A DNA stretch of 64,000 bases, taken from Butyrivibrio proteoclasticus. Lineage in GTDB: Bacteria; Bacillota; Clostridia; Lachnospirales; Lachnospiraceae. The notes under the pieces are model-generated. The model was given only the letters and a program-made list of their open reading frames with translations, did not search any database and was not told where the DNA came from. The stretch lies in the NCBI RefSeq assembly GCF_900115735.1, contig NZ_FOXO01000011.1, positions 62,001 through 126,000 on the forward strand, in the 5' to 3' direction. Made by a program: the position numbers and the translations under genes. How positions within the stretch are numbered: position 1 is the stretch's first letter; every line of letters starts with the position of its first letter. Positions 44,326-54,184 of the stretch are shown in pieces.

Positions 44326-47176
44326 TGAAATAAAAGAAAACATTATTAAATTCATAACTTCCAGAGCAGTCATAGTTTCTTTTGTTCTGTTTACTTTGGC
44401 ATGTGTAATGATATACAGGCTTTTTTCGCTACAGGTTATTAATGGCGAATACTACCTTGATACATTTAAACTCAGAATTAAAAAAGAGAAGACTATAGCT
44501 GCAGCCAGAGGTAATATTTATGACAGAAATGGTAATCTTCTTGCTTATAATGAGCTTGCCAACTCTGTCACAATAGAAGATGTATATAAGTCTGGATCAG
44601 GCAAAAATGCGGCAATCAATCAGACATTAAATTCACTTATCGATATTATCGAAGAAAATGGTGATACGGTTGATCAGGATTTTAATATAGTACTTAATGA
44701 AAGTAATGAATATGAATTTAAAGTAACCGGTAATTCACTTTTAAGATTTTTGGCCGATGTTTATGGACATACATCAGTCAATGATCTTAAATACGAAGAA
44801 AAAACTAAAACACCGGAAAATGTAATTGATGATCTGTGTAAAAAGTTTGGAGTTGGGGAGTACGAAACCCCGGGTGTTTCATCTTCTTTCGTGGCTCGTA
44901 GAGGTTACACCAATGACAGAGCACTTAAAATCCTGACTGTTCGTTATAATATGGATTCAAACAGCTATCAGAAATATATCGATACAACAGTTGCTTCTGA
45001 TGTAAGTGATCAAACGGTTGCTGATGTAATGGAGAATCTTGGCATGCTTGATGGCGTTTCCATTGAGGAAAGCACAGCAAGAAAGTATGTTGATTCCCAG
45101 TATTTTTCGCATTTACTTGGTTATACGGGTAAAGTTTCAGAGGATGAGCTTGCTGAACTCCAGCAAATAAGCTCCAGCTATGGAATTAACGATACTGTCG
45201 GAAAGTCCGGTATAGAGCAGGCAATGGAATCTGTTCTACAGGGAACAAAAGGATCTGAAACAGTTTATGTTGACAATACCGGTCAGGTAATAGAAACCAG
45301 CAATTATGTTGATTCAATTGCCGGAAATGATGTCTATCTTACTATAGATAAAGACCTGACAGAAGCCTGTTATGATATTATTGAGCAATCACTTGCGGGT
45401 ATTCTGGTTTCAAAAATTCAAAATGTAAAAACATATACATATACTGAGACAAGTAGTTCAAGTAGTATTGTAATTCCAATATATGATGTATATTATGCAA
45501 TATTTGATAATGATGTTGTTGACATTCCTCATTTTGCTGAAGATGATGCAAAAGATACTGAAAGAGCTGTATATGAAGCTTTTATTTCAAAGAATGCATC
45601 TGTTCTTGCAAATTTAAGAGAAGAATTTGAAGTAACAAAAACACCATATAATGCACTTACCAGTGAATATCAGTGGTATATGAGCCATATTGCAGCAATG
45701 CTTTATTCTGATGGTGTTATCAATTCTTCACTTGTTGATAAAGAAGATGATGTATATGTTGCATGGACTACAGATGAGACAATTTCACTTACAGAGTATT
45801 TAAAATATGCCATAGCAATGAACTGGATTGATGTTTCAAAGCTAAGTATTGATAATCAGTATGCTGATTCTGAAGAAATCTTTGCGCAAATTGTAGACTA
45901 TACTATCAATGAATTGTCTTCTGATTATGATTTCCAGACAAGACTTTATAAATATCTTTTATTGGAAGGCACTATCAGCGGCACACAGGTTTGTAATCTG
46001 CTTCTTGAACAGGGCAAAGTTACTTTATCTGATGAAGAACAGGGAATATGGGATAGAGGAGGAGAAACTGCTTATTCCTTTATGACAAACAGGATATCCA
46101 ATCTCGATATTACGCCTGCTCAGCTTGCTCTTGATCCATGTACAGGATCAATGGTGGTTACTGATGTTAATTCAGGTGATGTGCTGGCTATTGTTTCATA
46201 TCCAGGATATGACAACAATAAGATGGCCAATGGAGTTGATGCTGAGTATTATGCAAAGCTCAGAAGTGATAATTCAAATCCTTTGTACAACTATGCTACA
46301 CAGCAGAAGACGGCTCCAGGTTCAACATTTAAGATTGTTTCGGCAACAGCTGGACTTACAGAAGGTGTTATTACAACGGATTCCACAATCTTTTGCGGTG
46401 GTATTTTTGATAAGCTTGATCATCCACCGAGATGTTGGATTTACCCAAGTGGACATGGTAATTTAAATGTTTCAGGTGGTATCCGCAATTCTTGTAACGT
46501 ATTTTTTTATGAAGTTGGATACAGACTTGGCCTTTTAGGAAACTCTTATTCCTCAGAGACAGGTCTTGAAAAACTGGCAAAATATGCTGATATGTATGGC
46601 TTGACAGAAAAGTCCGGTATAGAAATTGCTGAATCAGAACCGTCAGTTTCTGATCAGGATGCCGTGCGTTCAGCAATTGGTCAGGGTAGTCATTCATATA
46701 CCACTATTGGACTTGCAAGATATGTAACGACTATAGCTAACAGCGGCACTTGCTATAACCTTTCTCTTATAGACAAAACAACTGACTCAAATGGTAATCT
46801 GCTTGAAGAATATAGTGCTTCTGTCAGAAATACAATTGATATGCCTCAGTCTTATTGGAATGCTATTCATTTAGGTATGAGACAGGTTGTACAAGATAAA
46901 TCATATTATGCAAATCTGGGAGTTAATGTAGCAGGTAAGACAGGTACAGCTCAGGAATCAAAGAGCAGACCTAACCATTCACTTTTTATTTGTTATGCTC
47001 CATATGAACAACCTGAAATTGCCATAGCAACAAGAATTGCCTATGGTTATACATCCAGTTATGCGGCTCAGATCACTAAAGAAGCTCTGGCATATTATTT
47101 TGAGCTTAGAGACGAGGATGATATTCTTTCAGGTACAGCAAGAGAACTTCAGGATGGCGCTACCAACGCTGACTAA
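44288..47176 (+). CDS. mrdA: Penicillin-binding protein 2 (elongasome transpeptidase) with large insertion
   Basis: A class B PBP of about 962 residues. One membrane helix (about 29-49) is followed by the dimerisation domain (RIKKEKTIAAARGNIYDRNGN) and the transpeptidase. Catalytic motifs are S679-T-F-K682, SCN in RNSCNVFF, and K884-TGT. Typical family members are about 600-750 residues; the excess lies between the dimerisation domain (VYLTIDKDLTEACYDI, about residue 355) and the start of the transpeptidase core (DPCTGSMVVTDV, about 615). The ATG at 44288 overlaps mreD by 38 bases. A TTG at 44318 with AAAGGAG eleven bases before it is a serious alternative start. Confidence 0.93.
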   Translation: MKRNKGALRNLFDEIKENIIKFITSRAVIVSFVLFTLACVMIYRLFSLQVINGEYYLDTFKLRIKKEKTIAAARGNIYDRNGNLLAYNELANSVTIEDVYKSGSGKNAAINQTLNSLIDIIEENGDTVDQDFNIVLNESNEYEFKVTGNSLLRFLADVYGHTSVNDLKYEEKTKTPENVIDDLCKKFGVGEYETPGVSSSFVARRGYTNDRALKILTVRYNMDSNSYQKYIDTTVASDVSDQTVADVMENLGMLDGVSIEESTARKYVDSQYFSHLLGYTGKVSEDELAELQQISSSYGINDTVGKSGIEQAMESVLQGTKGSETVYVDNTGQVIETSNYVDSIAGNDVYLTIDKDLTEACYDIIEQSLAGILVSKIQNVKTYTYTETSSSSSIVIPIYDVYYAIFDNDVVDIPHFAEDDAKDTERAVYEAFISKNASVLANLREEFEVTKTPYNALTSEYQWYMSHIAAMLYSDGVINSSLVDKEDDVYVAWTTDETISLTEYLKYAIAMNWIDVSKLSIDNQYADSEEIFAQIVDYTINELSSDYDFQTRLYKYLLLEGTISGTQVCNLLLEQGKVTLSDEEQGIWDRGGETAYSFMTNRISNLDITPAQLALDPCTGSMVVTDVNSGDVLAIVSYPGYDNNKMANGVDAEYYAKLRSDNSNPLYNYATQQKTAPGSTFKIVSATAGLTEGVITTDSTIFCGGIFDKLDHPPRCWIYPSGHGNLNVSGGIRNSCNVFFYEVGYRLGLLGNSYSSETGLEKLAKYADMYGLTEKSGIEIAESEPSVSDQDAVRSAIGQGSHSYTTIGLARYVTTIANSGTCYNLSLIDKTTDSNGNLLEEYSASVRNTIDMPQSYWNAIHLGMRQVVQDKSYYANLGVNVAGKTGTAQESKSRPNHSLFICYAPYEQPEIAIATRIAYGYTSSYAAQITKEALAYYFELRDEDDILSGTARELQDGATNAD

Positions 47177-47186
47177 TGGAGGAGAA

Positions 47187-48311
47187 ATGTTAAAGAAATA
47201 CAAGATAATGGATTATGACTTTCCTCTGGTCATAATGGTAATGAGTCTTACAATATTTGGAATAATGGCCATCAGTTCTGCCAACCCATCATATGTCTCT
47301 AAGCAGACAGCTGGTATGGTTTTTGGTGTGGTTTTGATGGTGTTTATATCACTGCTTGATTATTCTGTTCTGATAAAATTATATATTCCGTTTTACATAT
47401 TGAATGTAGCTCTTTTGGGGCTGGTTTTATCACCTTTGGGAAGTAGTACAAACGGTGCTCAAAGATGGATAAATCTGTTTGGGATAACGTTCCAGCCATC
47501 AGAGGCAGCCAAAATTTTATTGATTTTATTTTATGCTCAGTTTATCATGAAATATAAAGACAAAGTTAAAACCATAAGCTTTGTGATGATTTGTTTGGCG
47601 CTACTTGCACTTCCTTTAGGGCTTATTTTTAAACAGCCTGACCTTTCTACCTGCATTATGGTCATGATGATATTTTCATCTATGATATTTGTAGCAGGAG
47701 TAAACTGGAAATTAGTGGCCGTTGTTTTATCAGTTTCCATTCCGTCAGTATTATTTGTTATTTATAATGCTGTTCAGGAAGACAGCAGTATTCTTAAGGA
47801 TTATCAGCAGCGAAGAATTCTTGCCTGGTTGCATCCTGAAGAGTATGCTAATTCAGAAGCTTATCAGACACTTAATTCTATGATGGCTATAGGTTCAGGG
47901 CAGCTTTACGGCAAAGGTTACAACACAAATGAGATAAGCTCTGTTCTAAATGGCGGATTTATTTCAGAATCCCAGACAGACTTTATTTTCACTGTTATTG
48001 GTGAGGAGTTTGGTTTTATTGGGGCTTGTATTGTTGTGATTTTAATTCTTGGAATTGCTGTAGAGTGCTTTATGGTTTCCATGAGAGCCAAAGATAAGGC
48101 CGGAGAGGTTATTGCCGCAGGTGTTGGCGGCTGGATTGGTTTTCAGGGTATTATAAATATGGGAGTTGCAACCGGAGTTCTGCCAAATACAGGACTTCCA
48201 CTTCCTTTTGTTAGTGCCGGTCTGACGTCACTTTTAAGTGTTTATGTTGGCATTGGTTTTGTGCTTAATGTCAGACTTCAAGGAAATAAATATATTTTGG
48301 GGAGAGGTTAA
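47187..48311 (+). CDS. rodA: SEDS-family peptidoglycan polymerase RodA
   Basis: ATG 47187 with GGAGGAG upstream gives 374 residues. About ten membrane helices and the SEDS signatures are present: [17 protein letters not shown], the [11 protein letters not shown] loop, [15 protein letters not shown], and [22 protein letters not shown] near the end. It polymerises glycan strands from lipid II together with the PBP2 encoded ten bases upstream. Confidence 0.95.
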   Translation: MLKKYKIMDYDFPLVIMVMSLTIFGIMAISSANPSYVSKQTAGMVFGVVLMVFISLLDYSVLIKLYIPFYILNVALLGLVLSPLGSSTNGAQRWINLFGITFQPSEAAKILLILFYAQFIMKYKDKVKTISFVMICLALLALPLGLIFKQPDLSTCIMVMMIFSSMIFVAGVNWKLVAVVLSVSIPSVLFVIYNAVQEDSSILKDYQQRRILAWLHPEEYANSEAYQTLNSMMAIGSGQLYGKGYNTNEISSVLNGGFISESQTDFIFTVIGEEFGFIGACIVVILILGIAVECFMVSMRAKDKAGEVIAAGVGGWIGFQGIINMGVATGVLPNTGLPLPFVSAGLTSLLSVYVGIGFVLNVRLQGNKYILGRG

Positions 48312-48316
48312 AGTAT

Positions 48317-48712
48317 ATGAATATAGCTTTAATTGCACATGATGCTAAAAAGAAACTTATGCAGAATTTTTGCATAGCTTATAGAGGTATCCTTAGTAAA
48401 AATGATCTTTATGCTACTGGAACAACGGGCAGACTTGTTGAAGAAGTAACAAATCTTTCAATTCACAAATATCTTGCAGGACATCTTGGAGGAGCTCAGC
48501 AGCTTGGTGCAGCTATCGAGCACAATGAAATCGACCTTGTGATCTTTTTAAGAGATCCGCTTACTGTAAAATCTCATGAACCTGATATCAGTAATATCAT
48601 GTCACTTTGTGATATGCATAATATTCCTGTTGCCACTAATCTGGCCTCAGCAGAGCTTTTACTTAAGTCATTGGATAGGGGAGATTTTGAGTGGCGTGAG
48701 ATGTATAAGTAA
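48317..48712 (+). CDS. mgsA: Methylglyoxal synthase
   Basis: The 131-residue enzyme turns dihydroxyacetone phosphate into methylglyoxal and phosphate, a glycolysis overflow bypass. Diagnostic segments are [10 protein letters not shown] (about 4-13), [20 protein letters not shown] with the glycine-rich substrate loop, and the catalytic IFLRDPL aspartate. It lies five bases after rodA and overlaps the next lipoprotein gene. The rodA-mgsA pairing is common in Clostridia. Confidence 0.95.
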   Translation: MNIALIAHDAKKKLMQNFCIAYRGILSKNDLYATGTTGRLVEEVTNLSIHKYLAGHLGGAQQLGAAIEHNEIDLVIFLRDPLTVKSHEPDISNIMSLCDMHNIPVATNLASAELLLKSLDRGDFEWREMYK

Positions 48713-49655
48713 GTTAGCTTTATTATGTCTTCTAGTAGGAACAATCGGACTTACCGGCTGTTCTTACTTTTCATATTCAGCAAAGTATTCGGTATCAACA
48801 TCAGATGAAGATACCAGAAAAACTCTTTTTTACCCAACTTTTGCTTCAGAACTTTGTGTTGCAGACGGTGATATTTCAGGAGAGGAAGATACAATTTCTT
48901 CTAATATCAGCGCTGGGCTTTTTGACCTTAATAATAGGGAAACATTATACGCAAAAAATGTTAATATTCAAGTTCATCCCGCAAGTCTGACAAAGGTAAT
49001 GACGGCGCTTGTTGCTTTAAAATATGGTAAACTTGATCAGGTTCTCGTAGCAGATAACAATGTATATGTGAACGAGAGTGGGGCACAAAAGGTTAATCTT
49101 AAAGAGGGTGACAGACTTACTCTTGATCAGGCGCTTAGGATTCTTCTAATTTATTCTGCAAATGATGTTGCAAATCTTATCGCAACAAATATTGGTGGTT
49201 CAATCGAAGGGTTTGCTGATTTAATGAACAAGGAAGCTCTTGCAATTGGTGCTACTAATTCTCATTTTACAAATCCTCACGGATTAACTGATGAAGATCA
49301 CTATGTAACAGCATACGATATGTATCTGATTTTTAATGCTGCAATGGAATATGAAGCATTCAGTGAAATAATAAACATGACTGAATATAGCACAAATTAT
49401 CTCGATTCTTCCGGTAATTCCATAGAGGTATCAGTATCTACTACTAATGCATATCTTTCAGGAAGTCAGTCAGCTCCTATGGGGGTGACTGTTATTGGTG
49501 GTAAAACAGGTACGACAACAGCTGCAGGGCATTGCCTTATTCTACTTGCAAGGGATACAAATGGAAGTCCTTACATTGCAGTTATTATGCGTGATACAGA
49601 CAGTGGCACACTTTACTCAGATATGTCATCATTGCTTGGAGAAATAACTAAATAG
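48696..49655 (+). CDS. D-alanyl-D-alanine carboxypeptidase, lipoprotein form
   Basis: The likely start is GTG 48696, with GGGGAG upstream; it begins a short signal peptide that ends in the lipobox IGLTGC. The product has about 319 residues and overlaps mgsA by 17 bases. Low-molecular-weight PBP motifs are S97-L-T-K100 (HPASLTKVM), SAN in IYSANDVAN, and K270-TGT. It trims the terminal D-alanine from wall peptides. Most members of the family use a C-terminal amphipathic anchor; here a lipid anchor is predicted instead. It ends the mre-rodA block. Confidence 0.9.
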   Translation: MRCISKLALLCLLVGTIGLTGCSYFSYSAKYSVSTSDEDTRKTLFYPTFASELCVADGDISGEEDTISSNISAGLFDLNNRETLYAKNVNIQVHPASLTKVMTALVALKYGKLDQVLVADNNVYVNESGAQKVNLKEGDRLTLDQALRILLIYSANDVANLIATNIGGSIEGFADLMNKEALAIGATNSHFTNPHGLTDEDHYVTAYDMYLIFNAAMEYEAFSEIINMTEYSTNYLDSSGNSIEVSVSTTNAYLSGSQSAPMGVTVIGGKTGTTTAAGHCLILLARDTNGSPYIAVIMRDTDSGTLYSDMSSLLGEITK

Positions 49656-49657
49656 AG

Positions 49658-49686
49658 TTGTTTTTTAACATGTAATATTCTATAAT
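49658..49686 (+). promoter_or_regulatory. Sigma-70-type promoter
   Basis: TTGTTT (49658-49663), a 17-base spacer and a perfect TATAAT (49681-49686) lie just after the carboxypeptidase stop and before the small P-loop gene, marking a new transcription unit. Confidence 0.65.
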
Positions 49687-49728
49687 TAGTACAAGAATTT
49701 AAATTCTAACTAGCAGGAGGGTATGCCG

Positions 49729-50148
49729 ATGGTTCAGTTAATTGTTGGGAAAAAGGGTAAAGGAAAGACAAAATGTTTATTGGACAAGGTTAATACCGAG
49801 GTTAAGAATGTACTCGGAAGCGTAGTATTTCTTGATAAGAACACCAAGCACATGTATGAATTAAACAATAAGATCAGACTTATTGTAGTTCCAGAGTTTA
49901 TGATTTCAAATTCTGATGAGTTTATCGGATTCGTAAGTGGTATTATTTCTCAGGACCACGATCTCCAACAGATGTATTTTGATGGATTTTTAAATATCTC
50001 TTGTCTAGAAGGTAAGGACATAACAGATACTATTGAAAAACTCGAAAAGCTTTCTGAGAAGTTCAATATTGATTTCATTTTAAGTGTATCAATGGATGAA
50101 TCAGAACTTCCAGAAAATGTTAAATCCAAGGTTGTAATTTCGCTTTAA
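49729..50148 (+). CDS. Small P-loop protein of unknown function
   Basis: ATG 49729 lies seven bases after CAGGAGGG and gives 139 residues; ATG 49723 is too close to the box. The N-terminus is QLIVGKKGKGKTKCLLD, a Walker A-like loop right after the first strand. The central region is hydrophobic-alternating, and there is a possible FILSVSMDE strand near the end in place of a clear Walker B. No family is recognised with confidence. The protein is soluble, with no signal or membrane segment. Its own promoter precedes it, and a GC-rich hairpin follows. Confidence 0.6.
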   Translation: MVQLIVGKKGKGKTKCLLDKVNTEVKNVLGSVVFLDKNTKHMYELNNKIRLIVVPEFMISNSDEFIGFVSGIISQDHDLQQMYFDGFLNISCLEGKDITDTIEKLEKLSEKFNIDFILSVSMDESELPENVKSKVVISL

Positions 50149-50162
50149 TTTTAAAGTATATG

Positions 50163-50196
50163 TATATAGGCCGCGGGCTTTCCGCGGCTTATATAT
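50163..50196 (+). terminator. GC-rich hairpin after the P-loop gene
   Basis: GCCGCGG pairs perfectly with CCGCGGC around a five-base loop, with extra TATA pairing outside. There is no T-run after it, so it may attenuate or process the transcript rather than fully end it. Confidence 0.5.
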
Positions 50197-50223
50197 TGTG
50201 AAAAAGTATAAAAGGTTAGGACA

Positions 50224-51840
50224 ATGGCTAAGAGGAACAGCCGAGTAACAAAATATCCGGGCAATATAAATAATATAAACATTGGAATGATTTTCTTTTC
50301 TGTAATGGCTATATATATCATTATCAGTGTTGTTACTTATATGCGAAGGGATCATATGGTCGGATATCAGGTCAAAGAGGGAGCTCTTTCAACTAATAAT
50401 ATCTATGATGCAGTGGCAATACGTACAGAAAAAGTTATAACAAGTGATAATGCCGGTTACGTAAATTATTTTGCAACAGAGGGCGGAAGAGTTGCAGTAG
50501 GTAACCTGGTTTATACAGTTGATGAATCAGGACAGCTTCTTGAGTATCTTAAATCCCAGGGTTCTGAAGAAGTCGCTCTTGGAGATGAGGATTTATCTGA
50601 ATTACGAAGTCAGATTGTAAATTTTGATTCATCATTTGATCCTCAGAATTTTTACACTGTATATGATTTTAAAGTCAGCATAGACGGAACTGTACAAAAG
50701 TTATCAAATAGTAGTATTTTACAGAATATCCAGTCTCTTAATTCAAATAGAGGAACGCTTTCATCAATTGTATATAAAAACGCTCCTGATACAGGGATTG
50801 TAGTTTATTCCATTGATGGCTATGAAGATCTGACGCTTGAAACGATGACTTTAGATAAGCTTGATCAAAAGAAATATGAAAAAACGCAGCTTATCAATAA
50901 TACACTTGTAAAACCAGGAGATCCTGTATACAAACTTTGTACAAGCGAAGAATGGTCCATTATTATAAATGAGCAGGATCCTGAAAGATTGCAAGAATTT
51001 GAAGATCTTGAATATATTAAAGTAAGATTTATTAAAAACCAGGATGAATCCTGGGGGAAAGTAACTACCTACACAAATGTTGATGGCGAAAGTTTTGTGC
51101 AACTCACATTTACCAATTCTATGATCACATTTTGTAGAGACAGATTTTTAAATGTTGAGCTTATCACAGAGGATGAAACAGGACTGAAGATTCCGAATTC
51201 CTCCATTGTAAATAAAAGCTTTTTCCTTATACCAAAGGCTTATCTGATTAATAATAATGACAATACTTCAGGCGTATTAAGAGAGAAATATGACGAGCAG
51301 GGTAACGCAACAACTGAGTTCGTTACTCTGGCAGTATACAATGAAACAGATACTGAGTATTATATTGATACGGACACTTTGAGGGCAGGGGATACTCTGA
51401 TAAAACCTGATTCTAATGAACGGTATACAGTCAGTAAGACTGATACTCTTATTGGCGTTTATAACATTAATAAGGGTTATGCAGATTTTAGACAGGTCAA
51501 GATTCTGTATCAGAATGATGAGTATGCAATCGTTCGATCCAACACTATGTATGGATTGAATGTCTATGACTATATTGTTCTTGATTCATCTACTGTTGAT
51601 GAAAATGCAGGCAAAGCTGATGTGGATACAGAAGCTACTGTTGAAGAAAACAGTGATAATAATGAAAGTTCTTCTGATGGAAGCCTTGATTTGGATGGTA
51701 GTGGTGATGATGCATCAACAGAGTTTTCGTCAGAAACACTGGTTGAAGATGTCCAAGAGTCTTCATCTGAAAGTTCATCTACAGAATCATCAAAAGGCGC
51801 ATCGGATAATTCATCTGAAGCAGTCTCAGATGGGATGTAA
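50224..51840 (+). CDS. HlyD-like membrane-anchored protein
   Basis: The 538-residue protein has a basic N-terminus, one membrane helix (about 20-38), then a beta-rich biotinyl-lipoyl-like region, NAGYVNYFATEGGRVAVGNLVYTVDESG (about 79-106), typical of HlyD-type adaptor proteins. A predicted extracellular beta domain follows, and a serine-rich acidic tail (about 460-538). It is not next to an ABC transporter. Genes like it sit upstream of sepF in related Clostridia, so a role in the cell envelope or division is inference. The family call is moderate. Confidence 0.65.
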   Translation: MAKRNSRVTKYPGNINNINIGMIFFSVMAIYIIISVVTYMRRDHMVGYQVKEGALSTNNIYDAVAIRTEKVITSDNAGYVNYFATEGGRVAVGNLVYTVDESGQLLEYLKSQGSEEVALGDEDLSELRSQIVNFDSSFDPQNFYTVYDFKVSIDGTVQKLSNSSILQNIQSLNSNRGTLSSIVYKNAPDTGIVVYSIDGYEDLTLETMTLDKLDQKKYEKTQLINNTLVKPGDPVYKLCTSEEWSIIINEQDPERLQEFEDLEYIKVRFIKNQDESWGKVTTYTNVDGESFVQLTFTNSMITFCRDRFLNVELITEDETGLKIPNSSIVNKSFFLIPKAYLINNNDNTSGVLREKYDEQGNATTEFVTLAVYNETDTEYYIDTDTLRAGDTLIKPDSNERYTVSKTDTLIGVYNINKGYADFRQVKILYQNDEYAIVRSNTMYGLNVYDYIVLDSSTVDENAGKADVDTEATVEENSDNNESSSDGSLDLDGSGDDASTEFSSETLVEDVQESSSESSSTESSKGASDNSSEAVSDGM

Positions 51841-51943
51841 AAATTTAGCAAAAACATCATATAAATTTGACATATTACGTAAAACTACGATAATATTATA
51901 TGTGATTTTGTTGGGAAAATAATTGTGAGGAGCATTAGATAAA

Positions 51944-52468
51944 ATGAATGTAATGGATAAATTCTTAAAAGCAATTCAGCTTAATGGGGATGAAGATGGT
52001 TATTATGACGAGGACGATACCTATTATGATGGTGGATCTAAAGGTGAGTCTATAAATAATCAGTCTCCAATAGGCAAGGATGATCCTACTATAGATGTTT
52101 CCGAGGATAAACCAAAGAAATCAGCGCCTAAAGTTGTTCCTTCCAGATCAAAAAAGGCTTTATCAGCTGCCGGAATGGAAGTTTGCGTGATTAAACCTAC
52201 ATCTGTTGAGGATGCCAGGGAGATTACAGAAACGCTCTTGGCTAATCGTACTGTAGTGCTTAATTTAGAGGGGCTTGACATGGATATTGCGCAGAGAATC
52301 ATTGATTTTACTTCTGGTTCTACTTTTGCAATTTCAGGTAACCTTCAAAAGATATCAAGATATATCTTCATTATTACACCTGCATCAGTTGATATTTCAG
52401 GCGATTTCCAAAATATTTTGAGTGGCTTTGGGAATGGAATACCAGAGGGACCTCATCAAATTGATTAA
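51944..52468 (+). CDS. sepF: Cell division protein SepF
   Basis: The 174-residue protein has an N-terminal amphipathic membrane-binding helix (MNVMDKFLKAIQL), a variable acidic linker and the C-terminal SepF domain (about 85-165) with the pattern VCVIKPTSVEDAREITETLL, NLEGLDMDIAQRIIDFTSG and KISRYIFIITPASVDI. It tethers FtsZ rings to the membrane. A GAGGAG box precedes it at 10-11 bases. A terminator follows. Confidence 0.95.
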   Translation: MNVMDKFLKAIQLNGDEDGYYDEDDTYYDGGSKGESINNQSPIGKDDPTIDVSEDKPKKSAPKVVPSRSKKALSAAGMEVCVIKPTSVEDAREITETLLANRTVVLNLEGLDMDIAQRIIDFTSGSTFAISGNLQKISRYIFIITPASVDISGDFQNILSGFGNGIPEGPHQID

Positions 52469-52473
52469 TGTTT

Positions 52474-52507
52474 AAAAAGCTGCTGCATTCGCAGCAGCTT
52501 AATTTTT
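52474..52507 (+). terminator. Intrinsic terminator after sepF
   Basis: AAGCTGCTGC pairs perfectly with GCAGCAGCTT around an ATTC loop, followed by AATTTTT. Confidence 0.92.
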
Positions 52508-52533
52508 GTTTAGAAGAATAGAGGGTACTAGGA

Positions 52534-53634
52534 ATGGAAAGTTTAGTTGTTAACTATGGTGGGAAGCCATGTTATGAAATTATGTTTGAAAAGGATTTTG
52601 GGGGCCTTAGTGATAAAGTTAGAGAGCTTGGTTTTGAGGGCAGGAAAATAGCCATTATTACTGACAGTAATGTTGAGAAGCTCTATGCTAAGGATGTTGA
52701 GGGTGAGCTTTCAAAGGTTTCAGATAAGGTATTAACTTATGCAATCCCTGCAGGTGAAGAGAATAAGAATCTTAAAGAAATTGAGAAAATATATAAAGTT
52801 TTGATCGATAGTCATTTTGACAGACATGACCTTGTTGTTGCACTTGGTGGCGGTGTAGTCGGTGATATGGCCGGATTTGCCTCAGCTACATATCTTAGGG
52901 GAATTGATTTTATTCAGATTCCTACAACTCTTTTGGCACAGACAGACAGTAGTATTGGTGGTAAGACAGGAGTTGATTTTGACGAGTATAAAAATATGGT
53001 AGGCGCTTTTCATATGCCCAGACTTGTTTATATGAATATTTCTACACTTAATTCCTTAAGCGGCAGGCAGTATGCTTCAGGATTTGCTGAAGTTATGAAA
53101 CACGGCCTTATCAAAGACGCTTCTTTCTATACATGGCTTATTGAGAATATGTATGAGATTGAAGATAAGGATGCAGATGTTGTTCTTGAGATGGTAAAAA
53201 GAAGCTGTGAAATAAAAAAAGCTGTCGTTGAAAAAGATCCTACAGAAAAGGGAGACAGAGCTCTTCTTAATTTTGGGCATACACTTGGACATGCAATTGA
53301 AAAGGCAAAAGGATTTTCGTTAACTCATGGCGAATGCGTAGCTTTGGGCTGTATTGCGGCAGCATTTATCTCATGGAAAAAAGAGCTGATTGCTATGGAA
53401 GAATATTATGAAATAAGAGATATGTTTGTTCCATTTAATCTTCCAATATCTGTAGAAGACCTTGAGCCTTCTGATGTAATAAAACTTACAAAATCAGACA
53501 AAAAAGCTGATGGTGATAAGATTAAGTTTATTCTTCTTAAAAAGATTGGAAAAGCATTTATTGATACTACAGTTACAGAAGATGAGATGGATGCTGCTTT
53601 AAAAGAGATTATCTACGTTGAGAATGGAGACTGA
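52534..53634 (+). CDS. aroB: 3-Dehydroquinate synthase
   Basis: The 366-residue NAD- and zinc-dependent enzyme closes the ring in the second step of the shikimate pathway. Signatures are ALGGGVVGDMAGFASATYLRGIDFIQIPTTLLAQTDSSIGGKTGVD (about 107-152) and the zinc-site LNFGHTLGHAIE (about 246-257). It starts a new transcript after the sepF terminator and overlaps the lspA gene. Its presence in the lspA-rluD cluster is unusual for a biosynthetic gene. Confidence 0.96.
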   Translation: MESLVVNYGGKPCYEIMFEKDFGGLSDKVRELGFEGRKIAIITDSNVEKLYAKDVEGELSKVSDKVLTYAIPAGEENKNLKEIEKIYKVLIDSHFDRHDLVVALGGGVVGDMAGFASATYLRGIDFIQIPTTLLAQTDSSIGGKTGVDFDEYKNMVGAFHMPRLVYMNISTLNSLSGRQYASGFAEVMKHGLIKDASFYTWLIENMYEIEDKDADVVLEMVKRSCEIKKAVVEKDPTEKGDRALLNFGHTLGHAIEKAKGFSLTHGECVALGCIAAAFISWKKELIAMEEYYEIRDMFVPFNLPISVEDLEPSDVIKLTKSDKKADGDKIKFILLKKIGKAFIDTTVTEDEMDAALKEIIYVENGD

Positions 53635-54184
53635 TAAGTTATTTATGAATACAAATTTATCTAAAAAGAAAAAGATTTTTTTACTGGTTGATTTTTTGAT
53701 GATAATACTTTTGGTTTTTTTAGACCAGTTTACAAAATATCTGGCAGTTATTCATTTGGAAGATAAGCCTGCAATTAATATCGTTAAAGGTGTATTAGAA
53801 CTTAACTTCTTAAAAAACAGTGGCGCTGCATTTGGTCTTTTGCAGAATCAAAAAGTTTTCTTTATCCTGGTTGCTGTAATGATACTTTTTATTATAGCTT
53901 ATGTGCTTTTCAGGATGCCGGATGATAAAAAATACAATATTATGCACATCTTGCTCGTATTGATAGCCAGTGGTGCTGCAGGGAACATGATTGACAGAGT
54001 TCGCAACGATTATGTTGTTGATTTCATCTATTTTGTTATCATTAATTTTCCGATATTTAACGTAGCAGATATATATGTTACTGTTGCAACGTTTTTGTTT
54101 GTGATTCTCTTTCTTTTTTACTACAAAGAGAATGATTTCAATTTCCTTAGCTTTAATCAGCAAAAGAAATTCAGGGAAAAATAA
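53624..54184 (+). CDS. lspA: Lipoprotein signal peptidase (signal peptidase II)
   Basis: This membrane aspartyl protease cleaves signal peptides of lipoproteins such as those at 3.2, 48.7 and 57.3 kb. Four hydrophobic helices and the motifs NSGAAFGLL, GNMIDRV (first catalytic Asp) and FNVADIYVT (second catalytic Asp) are clear. ATG 53624 gives 186 residues; TTG 53618 and ATG 53645 are also possible. It overlaps aroB by 11 bases and shares one base with the next gene. A basic C-terminal tail extends a little beyond the usual end. Confidence 0.95.
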   Translation: METDKLFMNTNLSKKKKIFLLVDFLMIILLVFLDQFTKYLAVIHLEDKPAINIVKGVLELNFLKNSGAAFGLLQNQKVFFILVAVMILFIIAYVLFRMPDDKKYNIMHILLVLIASGAAGNMIDRVRNDYVVDFIYFVIINFPIFNVADIYVTVATFLFVILFLFYYKENDFNFLSFNQQKKFREK

